A DNA stretch of 64,000 bases from Marispirochaeta sp964554875 (GCA_964554875.1 CAZKQJ010000007.1:1-64000), one strand, 5' to 3'; shown: positions 49,022-57,820, counted from the first letter of the stretch. The notes: generated by a model not told the origin, from the sequence alone. Numbers and translations: made by a program.

Positions 49022-49690
49022 CTAGTGTAGAAAGGGATTGTTCTTGATTTCCCGCTCAATGCTTGTGTTGGGTCCATGCCCGGGAAACACCATGGTCGTA
49101 TGGGGCAGCACCAGCAGTTTTTCCCGAATACTCTTCAAGAGTGCCTCGCCGTCACCTTCCATAAGATCGGTTCTTCCAATCCCTTCGAAGAAAAGGGTAT
49201 CTCCGGAAAAAAGAATGCCCTGGGCTTCAGAATAGAGACATATGCTGCCAGGTGTATGCCCGGGGGTATGCAGCACCAGAAGGCTCGAATCCAATACCGA
49301 GTCGCCGTCTTCAAGGATTACTTCGGGTTCGGGAAAAAGCAGATCGTAATCCATAAGCACAGATTTCAAGTCTAATCCGATCTGTTCGAAGCTGATTCTG
49401 TGGGATTCTGCAGCGTTTTTACCGAGGTAATGGGCATCTGCGCTGTGTATTGCCACCGGTACCTCCAGATCACGGTCGCGGAAATGGCGCTGAAGCTCGT
49501 AAGCTCCGGCCACGTGATCGAGATGTCCGTGGGTACAGATAATACCCAGGGGTTTCAGATTCTTTATCGCCATATGGGAAAGGAGTTCTTCCATATCCCC
49601 GCCGGGATCGATAAGAAGACATTCCTTTTTCCACTCCGAGTAGATATAGGCGTTTGAGCTGAGGGGACCTACAATAATACGTTCAACCAT
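49022..49690 (-). CDS. Metallo-beta-lactamase-fold hydrolase (glyoxalase II-like)
   Basis: This 222-residue enzyme has the zinc motif THGHLDH, plus HTPGHTPGS, SGDTLF and the late FPGHG histidine. These form the binuclear site of thioesterase-type MBL proteins such as hydroxyacylglutathione hydrolase. The C-terminal glutathione-binding domain of GloB is lacking, so it belongs to the short YcbL-like group. The start MVERIIVGPL is chosen because the longer version (49705) would start inside the predicted -10 element (TTGCAC-18-TATGCT). There is no Shine-Dalgarno. Confidence 0.87.
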   Translation of the reverse strand: MVERIIVGPLSSNAYIYSEWKKECLLIDPGGDMEELLSHMAIKNLKPLGIICTHGHLDHVAGAYELQRHFRDRDLEVPVAIHSADAHYLGKNAAESHRISFEQIGLDLKSVLMDYDLLFPEPEVILEDGDSVLDSSLLVLHTPGHTPGSICLYSEAQGILFSGDTLFFEGIGRTDLMEGDGEALLKSIREKLLVLPHTTMVFPGHGPNTSIEREIKNNPFLH

Positions 49691-49733
49691 GGTAAGCTTA
49701 AGCATAATTCATTTTTCAGTGGTTGTGCAATAA

Positions 49734-50924
49734 GTGGAACGATTGGTATTAATCGTCGGGATTGTACTCCTCGGCTACGTTATACTTCCTCTTTTCGGAG
49801 GTTTTCGCGTACGCAGGCAGTGGAGAAAATTCCGTGATGCCGTGTATCAAAGTATGGAATATCCCATTATTAATTATCCGACGGTACGCACCGAGGCGAT
49901 TACCGGAGAGTCATATCGGTTTTTCGGCCAGATCGAGGCGGTTCAGGGCGCGGAGCAGATCTGGCTGACCGACGGTTCCTTGTCTGTGCAGGTAGATTTA
50001 AAAGGCGTAGAGGTCTTTACCCTTCCGGCCCTCAACGCCTATGAGGACGAAGATCTGCTTGAAGATAACGAACTGGCCTTCGCTGATGCCTCTCCCACTC
50101 ATGTTCCGGCGAACCTTATTACCTCCTTTCCCCAGGGGACACGAATCATGGTCTCCGGGGAACTGGTCATGGTCAACTCCCGGCCTGTTTTCAGGTCCCG
50201 GGATAAAAAAGGAGGAGAACTCCTTGTTTTGATTTACGACGGCGACCCTGGTACGATCCTTCGCCGGTCGATCTGGTCCGGCCGGCAGCGCAACGAATAC
50301 TGGAACCAGCTGACGCCGGTTTCCCTTACCCTGGCGTCCTTCAGTCTTTTCATTCTGGCCTATGTGTATCTCAGGACACCGGGGTTGCTTTTTCTCGCCC
50401 ATATCAGCCTTACCATGAGCCTGGCACCCCTGGCACCTCTGCTGCCTCCGGGCTTGCTGCTCTTCAGCCTCTATCGGCGGATCTGGCGGGCGGGACGATA
50501 CCTGCGGGCCGAGAGGGACCTTCTGGCCTTGCCGGCCCGGCGTTTCGGCGAGGCAGTGGGCATGCGAAACGGGAGCAGGGCTTTTCTGCCCGACGGAGCA
50601 GTATACCGACTGCAGACATTTCAGGGGCTCGATGCCGCCCTCGCAGGCTGTCCTGGAGGAAAAATACGGACCAGCAGAATAATAGTCGGCAACAAGCTGA
50701 ACAACGCGGTTTTTTACGCTTTCGGCTGTTCTGCCAAAGCTGAGTCGGCCTTTTCCGATCCCTTTGCAGAATGTGTCATGATCCCGGGAGAACCGCGCTC
50801 CCTTTCCGAGCGATGCAGCCGGGGGGCCCGGTTCAGGGAACTTCTTGGTGCGGCGATATTTGCTGCCGCCCTGCTTATCAATCTTCTGATGGTGTTTGCG
50901 CTCTTATGGTTTATTCTCGTATAA
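49734..50924 (+). CDS. Membrane protein of unknown function
   Basis: The 396-residue protein has an N-terminal membrane helix (residues 4-22), a soluble part of about 170 residues with a beta-rich, OB-like stretch (GESYRFFGQIEAVQG...IWLTDGSLSVQVDL...GTRIMVSGEL), two or three helices (about 195-245), and a last helix (about 370-392). The family is not recognised. The GTG start lacks a clear Shine-Dalgarno. It is divergent from the MBL hydrolase and followed by a terminator shared with the convergent DEAD-like gene. Confidence 0.6.
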   Translation: MERLVLIVGIVLLGYVILPLFGGFRVRRQWRKFRDAVYQSMEYPIINYPTVRTEAITGESYRFFGQIEAVQGAEQIWLTDGSLSVQVDLKGVEVFTLPALNAYEDEDLLEDNELAFADASPTHVPANLITSFPQGTRIMVSGELVMVNSRPVFRSRDKKGGELLVLIYDGDPGTILRRSIWSGRQRNEYWNQLTPVSLTLASFSLFILAYVYLRTPGLLFLAHISLTMSLAPLAPLLPPGLLLFSLYRRIWRAGRYLRAERDLLALPARRFGEAVGMRNGSRAFLPDGAVYRLQTFQGLDAALAGCPGGKIRTSRIIVGNKLNNAVFYAFGCSAKAESAFSDPFAECVMIPGEPRSLSERCSRGARFRELLGAAIFAAALLINLLMVFALLWFILV

Positions 50925-50934
50925 GGACGCCGCT

Positions 50935-50971
50935 AAAAAAAACCGCCCCTTCAAAAATCTGAAGGGGCGGT
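50935..50971 (-). terminator. Rho-independent terminator of the DEAD-like gene
   Basis: On the minus strand an 11-bp stem ACCGCCCCTTC/GAAGGGGCGGT with an 8-base loop runs into eight T. On the plus strand the same stem is followed by GAAGCTTTTT, so it may act in both directions. Confidence 0.9.
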
Positions 50972-50996
50972 GAAGCTTTTTGGAGGGAGTTGGAAA

Positions 50997-52532
50997 TCAG
51001 CGGAGGACTTTTTCCTCCTTTTTACGTGCAAAGTTGACAGTAATTTTTCGCCCGTGAAATTCAGTGCCGTCGAGCTTGTCTATGGCAGCCTGGGAAAGAT
51101 TTGCCGGAATATCAATAAAGGAATAGTTGTCCAGAACCTTGATGCTTCCAACCTCTCCCATATCGATGTTCAGGGTCTGGGTAAAGAGGCGTGAAAGATC
51201 CTTGGGAAAAACACGCCGGTTTCGTCCGATGGATACAAAAATCGTTCTGTAGGGTTTGTCGCCTCGAACAGTGTTTCCGAGGGATTCCTTCATGAGATAC
51301 GCGCTTAAATATCCGCGCATTCCGAAGGGGACCATTTTTCTTATCATCTTTCGGTACTGGTTGAGTTCTTCCGGATCCTCCTGGGAACGTATGGACTGCA
51401 GAATACCTTCGACCTTGCCCCGAAAAACCTCGTAGTTGTCGGGGAAGTTCTCTTTTTTCATCTTGTTTTTCTCCTGTAAAAACTGAAGTGTCGCCGACTC
51501 CTCCCTGGTAACAAAGGTGATAATCTTTGCGTTCGAATCCTGGATAAGCACCGAACTTATATCCGTATAGGCCTCAGGGGGGGATGGAAGATTAAAAAAG
51601 ACCGCGCATCCAATTTCTTCGATCTCGGTTAAAACGGAAATTGAGACTGTCAGGATGCAGGGTATGCTTCCGTCCTTGAACAGCTGAAAGATCTCCTCTT
51701 TCTTCCGTGGAGAAGTACGGGTGGAAATAATACGGCTGCGGATTCCCTCCTTGGCAAGCTTCTTTTCCAGGGTCTTTAAAGCAGCCATTGTTCGGCAGAA
51801 GATTCCGCCCCGGGTGATTCTTCTGCTTAAAAAGAGACTCAAGAGCAGCTCCGCCTTGTGTACGGCATCGGCTGCTTCATATACACTTTGTATCCTGTTG
51901 TTCCGGTCCCAGTCCTCGGAGGAGACAACAAGGGGGTGGCGGAGCCGGTTTTCCAGTACCCCGGTCTCTGCCAGGCTGGGGGTAAAAACAATTATCTGAC
52001 TCTTTTTCGGGATTTTGGAGAGAATGAACAGGACATCCTGCATAAAGTTCTCTCGACTGACAGGATTTTCCAGACTGATTATCACCCTTTGAATTTCCCT
52101 GGTGTCCAGAGAGTTACGACGCAGATGGTCAATAATACGGGCAGAGGTGCCGACAATGATACCGGAAGTCCCGGCAAGTCGCTTTGCTTCGCGCTTTATC
52201 GGGCTGTCCCAGCCCAGGGTCGTTATGGGAGGCACCTTGCTGTCCCCCCGGGTGAATCGCCGATACTGGAGGGCAGTCTTTTTTACGAGTTCCGCTGAGG
52301 GGGTAATGATCAGAGCCTGGGAGCTGGAACTTTCGAGGCCGTGAGAGACAAGGAGGGGCAGAAGATACGCTGCGGTTCTCCCGTCGGCATACAGAGTCTC
52401 CGCCATGAGATCCCTTCCGCCGAGTACGGCGGGAACGACCTTGGCCTGGAGGAGAGTAGGACGAGAATATCCCGCGTTGCTCAGTAACGCGAACAACTCT
52501 TCTGTCTGGGGCTGGCTTAACTTGTCAAACAC
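50997..52532 (-). CDS. DEAD-box-like protein with degenerate ATPase motifs and a DbpA RNA-binding domain
   Basis: The 511-residue protein aligns with the whole DEAD-box helicase frame: a Q-motif-like start (PTLLQAKVVPAVLGGRD), two RecA-like domains and a C-terminal DbpA/RRM-type domain (about 430-505, ending LDGTEFHGRKITVNFARKK). The catalytic motifs are lost. Walker A reads AETLYADGRT (44-53) instead of AxTGSGKT, the DEAD box reads SLENP (about 153-157), and the HRxGRxGR motif is replaced by SSVLIQDSN. It should bind RNA but not hydrolyse ATP. The gene has its own promoter (TTGACA-16-TATATC) and terminator and no frameshift, so it is maintained as a gene. Confidence 0.8.
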   Translation of the reverse strand: MFDKLSQPQTEELFALLSNAGYSRPTLLQAKVVPAVLGGRDLMAETLYADGRTAAYLLPLLVSHGLESSSSQALIITPSAELVKKTALQYRRFTRGDSKVPPITTLGWDSPIKREAKRLAGTSGIIVGTSARIIDHLRRNSLDTREIQRVIISLENPVSRENFMQDVLFILSKIPKKSQIIVFTPSLAETGVLENRLRHPLVVSSEDWDRNNRIQSVYEAADAVHKAELLLSLFLSRRITRGGIFCRTMAALKTLEKKLAKEGIRSRIISTRTSPRKKEEIFQLFKDGSIPCILTVSISVLTEIEEIGCAVFFNLPSPPEAYTDISSVLIQDSNAKIITFVTREESATLQFLQEKNKMKKENFPDNYEVFRGKVEGILQSIRSQEDPEELNQYRKMIRKMVPFGMRGYLSAYLMKESLGNTVRGDKPYRTIFVSIGRNRRVFPKDLSRLFTQTLNIDMGEVGSIKVLDNYSFIDIPANLSQAAIDKLDGTEFHGRKITVNFARKKEEKVLR

Positions 52533-52560
52533 ATCGGCTTCCTGTGGAATACAATTTGAA

Positions 52561-52588
52561 GATATAAGCTTGTATATAGATTTGTCAA
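52561..52588 (-). promoter_or_regulatory. Promoter of the DEAD-like gene
   Basis: On the minus strand TTGACA and TATATC are separated by 16 bases, about 28 bases upstream of the start. Confidence 0.6.
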
Positions 52589-52598
52589 GGAAGTAGGC

Positions 52599-53816
52599 GT
52601 GAGAATGAAAATGAGAAAGATCAGCTCCTTGCTCCTTTTACTGACCGGATTGATGCTTGGAAACAGTCTGGAGGCGGAAGTTTTTCGTTTCCAGTACGTT
52701 TCAGGAGCAAAATTCCGGGCCGTCGCCCAGGTTGATGAGACTGTTATCCAGCGCTATGGCCGGCAGCAGGCTGTTCAGCAGTCGGAACTGCGCTACAAGA
52801 TAGCCTACACCATCAAGGATGTGCAGGGTGAAACCGGAGAACTGGAAGGGATCTTTCAGATTGCCAATCGCTCCTTCGGGGATGCCGGGGTTTACCAGTG
52901 GAGTGAAGAACACCCCACCGCCTACAGCCGTGACGCTTACGGACGCATGAATGTTCCCGACAGATACAGTTTTCCCGTTGTTCGGGGAGTTCCCATGTTC
53001 CCTGAACGGGACGTTGCTCCCGGGGAGACCTGGGCGGGGGTCGGGGAGGAGGTCCACGACTTTCGTGAATCAGGCAGCGGCCTGGGGATAGTACGATTTC
53101 CAATAAACGTGGCGTATAAGTACCTGGGACAGGAAAATCATAAAGGAAAAATGTTCCACGCCATCGATGCCGCCTATCAGGTGTACCATCGTTTTCCCGT
53201 CAGCCGGGGCCTGGCCCCGGAGCAGATATCCGGTTTTTCGGCCCAGCGCCTGTACTGGGACAACGAAAATGGCTATCTCGCAGCCTATACCGAAGAGTTC
53301 GAGCTGGTAATGCAGTTGAATGACGGCAGCTCCTGGATTTTTCGCGGAACAGCCTCCGCCGAAGTAATTCAGGTTGAAGCGATGGAAAAAGAGAAGGTTG
53401 CCGAGGACATCCGGAAGTCCCTGGAGAAGGATAAGGTAGAAGACTCCGAGGTCCGGGTGGACGAAGCGGGAATTACCATCGCGCTGCATAATATCCGCTT
53501 TCTTCCCGATTCATCCCGTTTTGTCCCCGGGGAAGAGGAAAAAATTCGTGCGGTGGCGGATATCCTGAAACGCTACCCGGACCGGGATGTCATGATTACA
53601 GGGCATACGGCCCTGGCAGGTACGGAGGCTGGCCGGGAGCGCCTCTCCCTTGAGCGCGCAAGGGTTACCGCCAGAGCCCTTATAGAGCTCGGGGCCCGCA
53701 GGGAGGAGCAGATCGTAATACGCGGTATGGGCGCCAGGGAACCTGTGGCAGGAAACGACACCGAGGCAGGGCGCAGACTTAACCGCAGGGTCGAAATTAC
53801 CCTGCTGGAGAACTGA
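52599..53816 (+). CDS. OmpA-family protein
   Basis: The 405-residue exported protein has a signal peptide (to about residue 27, SLEAE), a unique N-terminal beta-rich domain of about 250 residues with aromatic-rich segments, a charged linker and a C-terminal OmpA domain (about 300-405): DSSRFVPGEEEKIRAVADIL, ITGHTALAGTEAGRERLSLERARVTARALIELG, with the peptidoglycan-binding Asp/Arg in NDTEAGRRLNRRVEI. It should link an envelope component to peptidoglycan. Several starts are possible (GTG 52599, ATG 52605 or 52611); AAGGAAGTAGG fits GTG. The K+ channel gene follows after 2 bases. Confidence 0.85.
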   Translation: MRMKMRKISSLLLLLTGLMLGNSLEAEVFRFQYVSGAKFRAVAQVDETVIQRYGRQQAVQQSELRYKIAYTIKDVQGETGELEGIFQIANRSFGDAGVYQWSEEHPTAYSRDAYGRMNVPDRYSFPVVRGVPMFPERDVAPGETWAGVGEEVHDFRESGSGLGIVRFPINVAYKYLGQENHKGKMFHAIDAAYQVYHRFPVSRGLAPEQISGFSAQRLYWDNENGYLAAYTEEFELVMQLNDGSSWIFRGTASAEVIQVEAMEKEKVAEDIRKSLEKDKVEDSEVRVDEAGITIALHNIRFLPDSSRFVPGEEEKIRAVADILKRYPDRDVMITGHTALAGTEAGRERLSLERARVTARALIELGARREEQIVIRGMGAREPVAGNDTEAGRRLNRRVEITLLEN

Positions 53817-53818
53817 TC

Positions 53819-54991
53819 ATGCCCTTTCGCCGTCTGCAGCGCCTTCTCGAAAAACTTCTTCATTCCCCCTTTATGCAGATGGCTCTATTCTTTTTTGCTG
53901 TTTTCCTGATTACCGGCGGACTGGTTTACCTCTTCGAAAGCAGTATAAATACCCAGTTCTCAGATCTTCTGGACGGTTTCTGGTGGGCAGTAATAACCTT
54001 TTCCACAACAGGGTATGGGGACAAGGTTCCTGTAAGCTTTCCAGGACGTCTGGTGGCTGTGGTTTCCATATTTCTTGGCATCGCCGCTACCAGTGCCCTG
54101 TCCGGATCGCTGGCGTCCGTTTTTGTTGAACGAAATTCCCGCGCAAGGAGGGGATTGATGGATTTTCCCAAACTCAGTGATCATCTAATCGTATGTGGAT
54201 GGAAGGACCACATGCGTGACATTCTGCTGGATATTCTTGGAAGCAGCGATTTGAACAGCCAGCGGCTGGTTCTCCTTTCGAATATTGAATCCGACAAGGT
54301 TGAAGAAATAAAAGAAGAGACAGAACTTAAGGGACTGAAGTTTGTACGGGGAGACTACTTTTCCGAAGCAAGCCTCAAGCGGGCCAATGTCAGGAATGCC
54401 CGTAAGGTCCTGGTCCTGGCGGATACCTGGGAAAGCTCCGTCCCTTCGGAGGTGGATTCCAAAACGGTCATGACCGTGCTGACGGTTAAGGCGATAGCCC
54501 GGGATGCCTATACCACTGCCGAGCTTCTTGACCGGAAATACGAGAGCTACCTGAAGCATGCCGGTTGTGATGAAATCATCTTTTCCCGGGACCTCTCCAG
54601 GCGGATTCTTTCCCGATCATCCGTAACCAACGGCATGTCCCATATTATTCAGGACCTTCTGGCGGGAGAAAACGGCAGTGCCCGCTTGAGCACCGCTGTA
54701 ATTCCCCGGGAGTATGTCGGGAAAAGCTACAGTCAGTATCGAAGCGGTTTTCAGACCGCGGGAAACACGATTTTACTGGGTATCCTGGAGAATACCGGTA
54801 CCCCGAACCGCATGAAAATGGAGGCCCTCAGAAACGCCCAGAAAACCTCCGATGTCTCCGCTCTGGTTTCAAACCTGCAGAAAGTAAAGGAGCTGGAGGT
54901 TAACCGTCCCTTTTTTGTACCCCCCGATGACTACCAGATTCAGCCCCACTCCATGGCTATTCTTCTTGAAAGCCGGAAGGTTCCCCAATGA
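53819..54991 (+). CDS. Two-helix K+ channel with cytoplasmic TrkA-N/RCK domain
   Basis: The 390-residue membrane protein has one outer helix (about 20-40), a pore loop with the K+ selectivity filter TTGYGD (63-68) and an inner helix (about 75-100). A soluble RCK-type domain follows, starting DHLIVCGWKDHMRDIL, with a degenerate Rossmann glycine motif. It resembles bacterial KtrC/MthK-like ligand-gated channels. There are no voltage-sensor helices. The stop of the OmpA gene is 2 bases upstream, and the cyclic-nucleotide-binding gene overlaps its end by 4 bases, so the four signalling genes that follow are probably co-translated with the channel. Confidence 0.88.
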   Translation: MPFRRLQRLLEKLLHSPFMQMALFFFAVFLITGGLVYLFESSINTQFSDLLDGFWWAVITFSTTGYGDKVPVSFPGRLVAVVSIFLGIAATSALSGSLASVFVERNSRARRGLMDFPKLSDHLIVCGWKDHMRDILLDILGSSDLNSQRLVLLSNIESDKVEEIKEETELKGLKFVRGDYFSEASLKRANVRNARKVLVLADTWESSVPSEVDSKTVMTVLTVKAIARDAYTTAELLDRKYESYLKHAGCDEIIFSRDLSRRILSRSSVTNGMSHIIQDLLAGENGSARLSTAVIPREYVGKSYSQYRSGFQTAGNTILLGILENTGTPNRMKMEALRNAQKTSDVSALVSNLQKVKELEVNRPFFVPPDDYQIQPHSMAILLESRKVPQ

Positions 54992-55488
54992 ACAGCAATC
55001 AGGACATACGGGAACGCCTGGAAAAGATCAGTCTCTTTGAAGCGATCAGGTCGTATTCAGAGTACATGGAAGAACTTGAAAAGATATGCCGGATCAGGGG
55101 CTACAGTAAAGGTGAGACAATTATCAGGGAAGGGGAGATGGGAGACGAAATGTTCATCGTCTTGAACGGTGGTGTTGAGGTCCTGAAGCGGACCCGGGCG
55201 GGGGACAACTATACCGTTGTCGGCCTGAGGGCGGAAGATAATGTCTTTTTTGGAGAACTGGCTCTGATAGATGATGATAAACGCTCGGCTACGGTGGTGG
55301 CAGCCATGGATTCAGAGTTTCTGGTTATCTCTAAAAAGGATTTCCTTGAACTTGGCGACAGGAACTCTGCCATCGGGCTTCCGGTTACCCGGTCCATTGC
55401 AAAAATCATTGCTTCCCGGCTGCGGAAAACGACGGTGGATATGCTTACCATCTTTGATGCCCTGGTGAGCGAAATCCGGGGGGACTGA
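54988..55488 (+). CDS. Stand-alone cyclic-nucleotide-binding-domain protein
   Basis: This 166-residue soluble protein consists of one cNMP-binding beta-barrel (about 20-135): GETIIREGEMGDEMFIVLNGGVEVL, and the phosphate-binding cassette FFGELALIDDDKRSATVVA, which contains the Gly-Glu-Leu-Ala and Arg that bind cyclic nucleotides. There is no DNA-binding domain, so it is not a transcription factor. As its ATG overlaps the K+ channel stop, it may serve as the detachable sensor subunit of the channel, in contrast to channels in which this domain is fused. Confidence 0.87.
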   Translation: MNSNQDIRERLEKISLFEAIRSYSEYMEELEKICRIRGYSKGETIIREGEMGDEMFIVLNGGVEVLKRTRAGDNYTVVGLRAEDNVFFGELALIDDDKRSATVVAAMDSEFLVISKKDFLELGDRNSAIGLPVTRSIAKIIASRLRKTTVDMLTIFDALVSEIRGD

Positions 55489-55490
55489 GA

Positions 55491-55841
55491 GTGGATACAC
55501 CCTTTAACGAGGCCATGCTGCAGGAAATCTATGAGGGGGATGCTGAGCTTTTCATGGAACTTATGGAGATGGTACAGGCGAGGATCTTTGATGATCTGGA
55601 AGAGATTCGTGCTTGTTTACTTAAAATTGAACATCGCCGGCTTCGGCATAAAGTCCATCAAACAAAGAGTATGCTTGTTTCGATTGCCGCTGGTCCCTCC
55701 GCTTCCGCAGCAGAAAACCTGGAGCAGGCAGTACGGGACGGCCGGGAGGCCGAATATAGTTCACTTTTTTCTGCCCTGGTATTTGAAATACGGACGCTCA
55801 TCGCATATTATAAAGAAGGGAGTTGGCGCTCCCATTTCTAA
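55491..55841 (+). CDS. Hpt-like phosphotransfer protein
   Basis: This 116-residue helical protein starts with GTG two bases after the cNMP-binding gene. Helices of the four-helix-bundle type are predicted, and the phosphorylatable histidine candidate is H56 in KVHQTKSM, where Hpt domains have HxLKG. The Lys-Ser pair (59-60) and the following GPSASAAENLEQAVRDG helix start support the fold. The match is imperfect, so the assignment rests on the motif plus the next gene, which encodes a second Hpt and a receiver. Confidence 0.6.
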   Translation: MDTPFNEAMLQEIYEGDAELFMELMEMVQARIFDDLEEIRACLLKIEHRRLRHKVHQTKSMLVSIAAGPSASAAENLEQAVRDGREAEYSSLFSALVFEIRTLIAYYKEGSWRSHF

Positions 55842-55847
55842 TACTTC

Positions 55848-56990
55848 ATGCCCCGGGATGAAACATTATCTATGGATCCGCAACGCGAAGCCTTTATGGC
55901 CGAGATACTCGATCATCTTGATACTTTGGAACGGGAATTCCTCAATTTCGAAGAACTGCTGGGCAGGGAAACGGGAGATATCGATGCTGCTTCCCGGATC
56001 CATTCCATGTTCCGCAGCGCCCACAGTCTTAAGAGTTCACTGGGAATGGCGGGCTTTCCTGTTTCATCGAAAATGCTTCATTCCATGGAGCATATTCTTG
56101 ATTCTCACAGGAATAGCGGCTCTCTACCTGCTGATTCAGAGCTGGACAGTTTTTTATCCGCCCTGGATGTGGTGCGACTGAATCTTGAGTCGGATGCTGA
56201 ACAGGAGTTCCGGGTTGATGCCTCTTCGGCGAATCAGACGCAGGATGCTCCTGTGCGCCCTGCGGTGTCTTCCTCTTCTCAGGATAACGGCGGATTGTGG
56301 CAGCTCCAGAAAACCGTCAATTCCTCCCTTCAGGAGGAGCGATTCTGGAAGCTTCCCGTGTTCAAAACCCTTGAATCCATTGGAAGTCTCGTGGAAGTAG
56401 TACCAAAACCCGGCCAGTGGCCCGAAGATCAGGAGATGATTACTGTCAGCATCATTTTTTCGAGTCCCCTGAAGCTTGAGGAACTCAAGGAACATATCTT
56501 TGATCCTCTGCTTCCCTATGCAGCCCCGGCGGGCGGGAAGAAAGAGGGAATTCTTGAGGAAAATCTCCCTGCTGATTCCGGAGAGTTGAAAATCCTCATA
56601 GTGGAGGATGATTTTACCACCCGTCATCTCGAGTCTGCCGTGCTTGGCAAGTTCGGTACCTGCGATGTCGCGGTGGACGGGAGGGAAGCTCTGGAGGCCT
56701 TCCGGGAGGCCCTGCAGAAGGGCTTGCCCTACGATCTGGTTATCCTGGATCTTCTGCTGCCGGAGATATCGGGTCTCGATGTGCTCTCAGGTATTCGCTC
56801 TCTGGAAGATGATCATGGTATCGCAGGCCTTGACAGGTCGCGAATCGCCGTTGTTACCACCGTGGCTGAGCATAAAAGTATTCAGAAAAGCTTTGCCGAC
56901 CAGGCGGACGCCTACATTCTGAAACCGGTAACCAGAAAAAAGATACGCAAGGAACTGGCCCGGCTGCGTATCCTGAACAGTGCTGATTAG
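55848..56990 (+). CDS. Hybrid Hpt-receiver protein (CheA-like N-terminus)
   Basis: The 380-residue protein has an N-terminal Hpt domain with H59 in SAHSLKSSLGMAGF, a central helical/beta segment (110-240) of unknown type, and a C-terminal receiver domain (about 246-380). The receiver has acidic EDD near 254, phosphoacceptor D301 in VILDLLLPE and Lys in YILKPV. No kinase catalytic domain is present, so it must be part of a phosphorelay with a distant kinase. It is the end of a set of four signalling genes after the K+ channel. Start at 55848 (or Met9). Confidence 0.82.
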   Translation: MPRDETLSMDPQREAFMAEILDHLDTLEREFLNFEELLGRETGDIDAASRIHSMFRSAHSLKSSLGMAGFPVSSKMLHSMEHILDSHRNSGSLPADSELDSFLSALDVVRLNLESDAEQEFRVDASSANQTQDAPVRPAVSSSSQDNGGLWQLQKTVNSSLQEERFWKLPVFKTLESIGSLVEVVPKPGQWPEDQEMITVSIIFSSPLKLEELKEHIFDPLLPYAAPAGGKKEGILEENLPADSGELKILIVEDDFTTRHLESAVLGKFGTCDVAVDGREALEAFREALQKGLPYDLVILDLLLPEISGLDVLSGIRSLEDDHGIAGLDRSRIAVVTTVAEHKSIQKSFADQADAYILKPVTRKKIRKELARLRILNSAD

Positions 56991-57026
56991 ACTTTTTTCC
57001 CGAATGGGTGCATACTTGTAGCCAGA

Positions 57027-57305
57027 ATGGTTCATGCGGAAGTTGAAGTTCAGAACTTCGCGGGAATTCATGTCCGGCCGTCGGGTCTCATTATCCAGGC
57101 TGCCGGCGGATATCCCGGGAATATCAGGGTGGAAGGCAAGGGAATGGTGACGGACCTCACCAACGTAATGGGTTTGATTGCCATGGGGCTCTGTCAGGGA
57201 GACCATGTGCGCATCAGTGTCGACGGCCCGGGAGAGGATGAGATGCTGTCGACCCTTACCGATCTGTTTGGTAAGAACTTTGATTTTCCTCCCCGGGGAG
57301 GATGA
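57027..57305 (+). CDS. HPr-family phosphocarrier-like protein
   Basis: The 92-residue protein follows the HPr fold, with the active-site H15 in GIHVRPS, the position of the phosphohistidine of PTS HPr. At the regulatory site (Ser46 in Gram-positive HPr) this protein has Asn46 in DLTNVMG, so kinase/phosphatase control there is excluded. No EI or EII genes are in the window, so it may be an Npr- or Crh-like protein with a regulatory role. The final four bases overlap the next gene (ATGA). No Shine-Dalgarno is seen. Confidence 0.85.
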   Translation: MVHAEVEVQNFAGIHVRPSGLIIQAAGGYPGNIRVEGKGMVTDLTNVMGLIAMGLCQGDHVRISVDGPGEDEMLSTLTDLFGKNFDFPPRGG

Positions 57306-57820
57306 ATATGAACGAGAAGCTGCATATCCTCGTTAACAAGGGGGCGGACCTTCTATCCCTCGGTAATCCTGAAGAGGCGGAACGCTGCTTTGGTCAGGTT
57401 CTCGAGTCCGATCCTGACCATCTGCTGGCCCTCTTCAACAGCGCCATCGCCTTGAGCAGGATGGATAAATTCAAACCCGCTGAGGAGCGGCTCGTCAGGT
57501 ACCTTGAACTCCGGAGTGACGATGCGGAAGCCTGGAATCAGCTGGGATTTATACACTTCCAGTCGGGAAACTACGGAGAAGCCGCCCGGGCATATACCCG
57601 GGCAGAGGAGCTCAATCCCAAGGATGCGACTATTCAGAACAATATCGGTGCTCTTCAGTTTATTCAGGGACGATACGAAAAGGCCCTGGCCTGCTTCGAG
57701 AAAGCCCTTACTATAGATAAAAACCACAAGGACGCCCTCTTCAATATCGCCGACACCCTCGAGGTTCTGGGGCGTCAGCAGGAAGCCCAGGCCTACAGGC
57801 GCAGGTTGAGCGAATTATAG
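57302..57820 (+). CDS. TPR-repeat protein
   Basis: The 172-residue soluble protein is made of four to five 34-residue TPR units (for example PEEAERCFGQVLESDPDHLLALFNS..., AWNQLGFIHFQSGNYGEAARAY, ATIQNNIGALQFIQGRYEKAL). It is a protein-interaction scaffold of unknown partner. It overlaps the HPr-like gene by 4 bases and ends the operon that begins with OmpA. A partial tRNA T-arm copy and the tRNA-Leu terminator lie just downstream. Confidence 0.85.
   Translation: MNMNEKLHILVNKGADLLSLGNPEEAERCFGQVLESDPDHLLALFNSAIALSRMDKFKPAEERLVRYLELRSDDAEAWNQLGFIHFQSGNYGEAARAYTRAEELNPKDATIQNNIGALQFIQGRYEKALACFEKALTIDKNHKDALFNIADTLEVLGRQQEAQAYRRRLSEL

Noticed and set aside
50997..52532. Decaying pseudogene of a DEAD-box helicase
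   Set aside because: The frame is intact over 511 codons with promoter and terminator, and loss is concentrated in ATPase motifs, which fits functional divergence better than decay.
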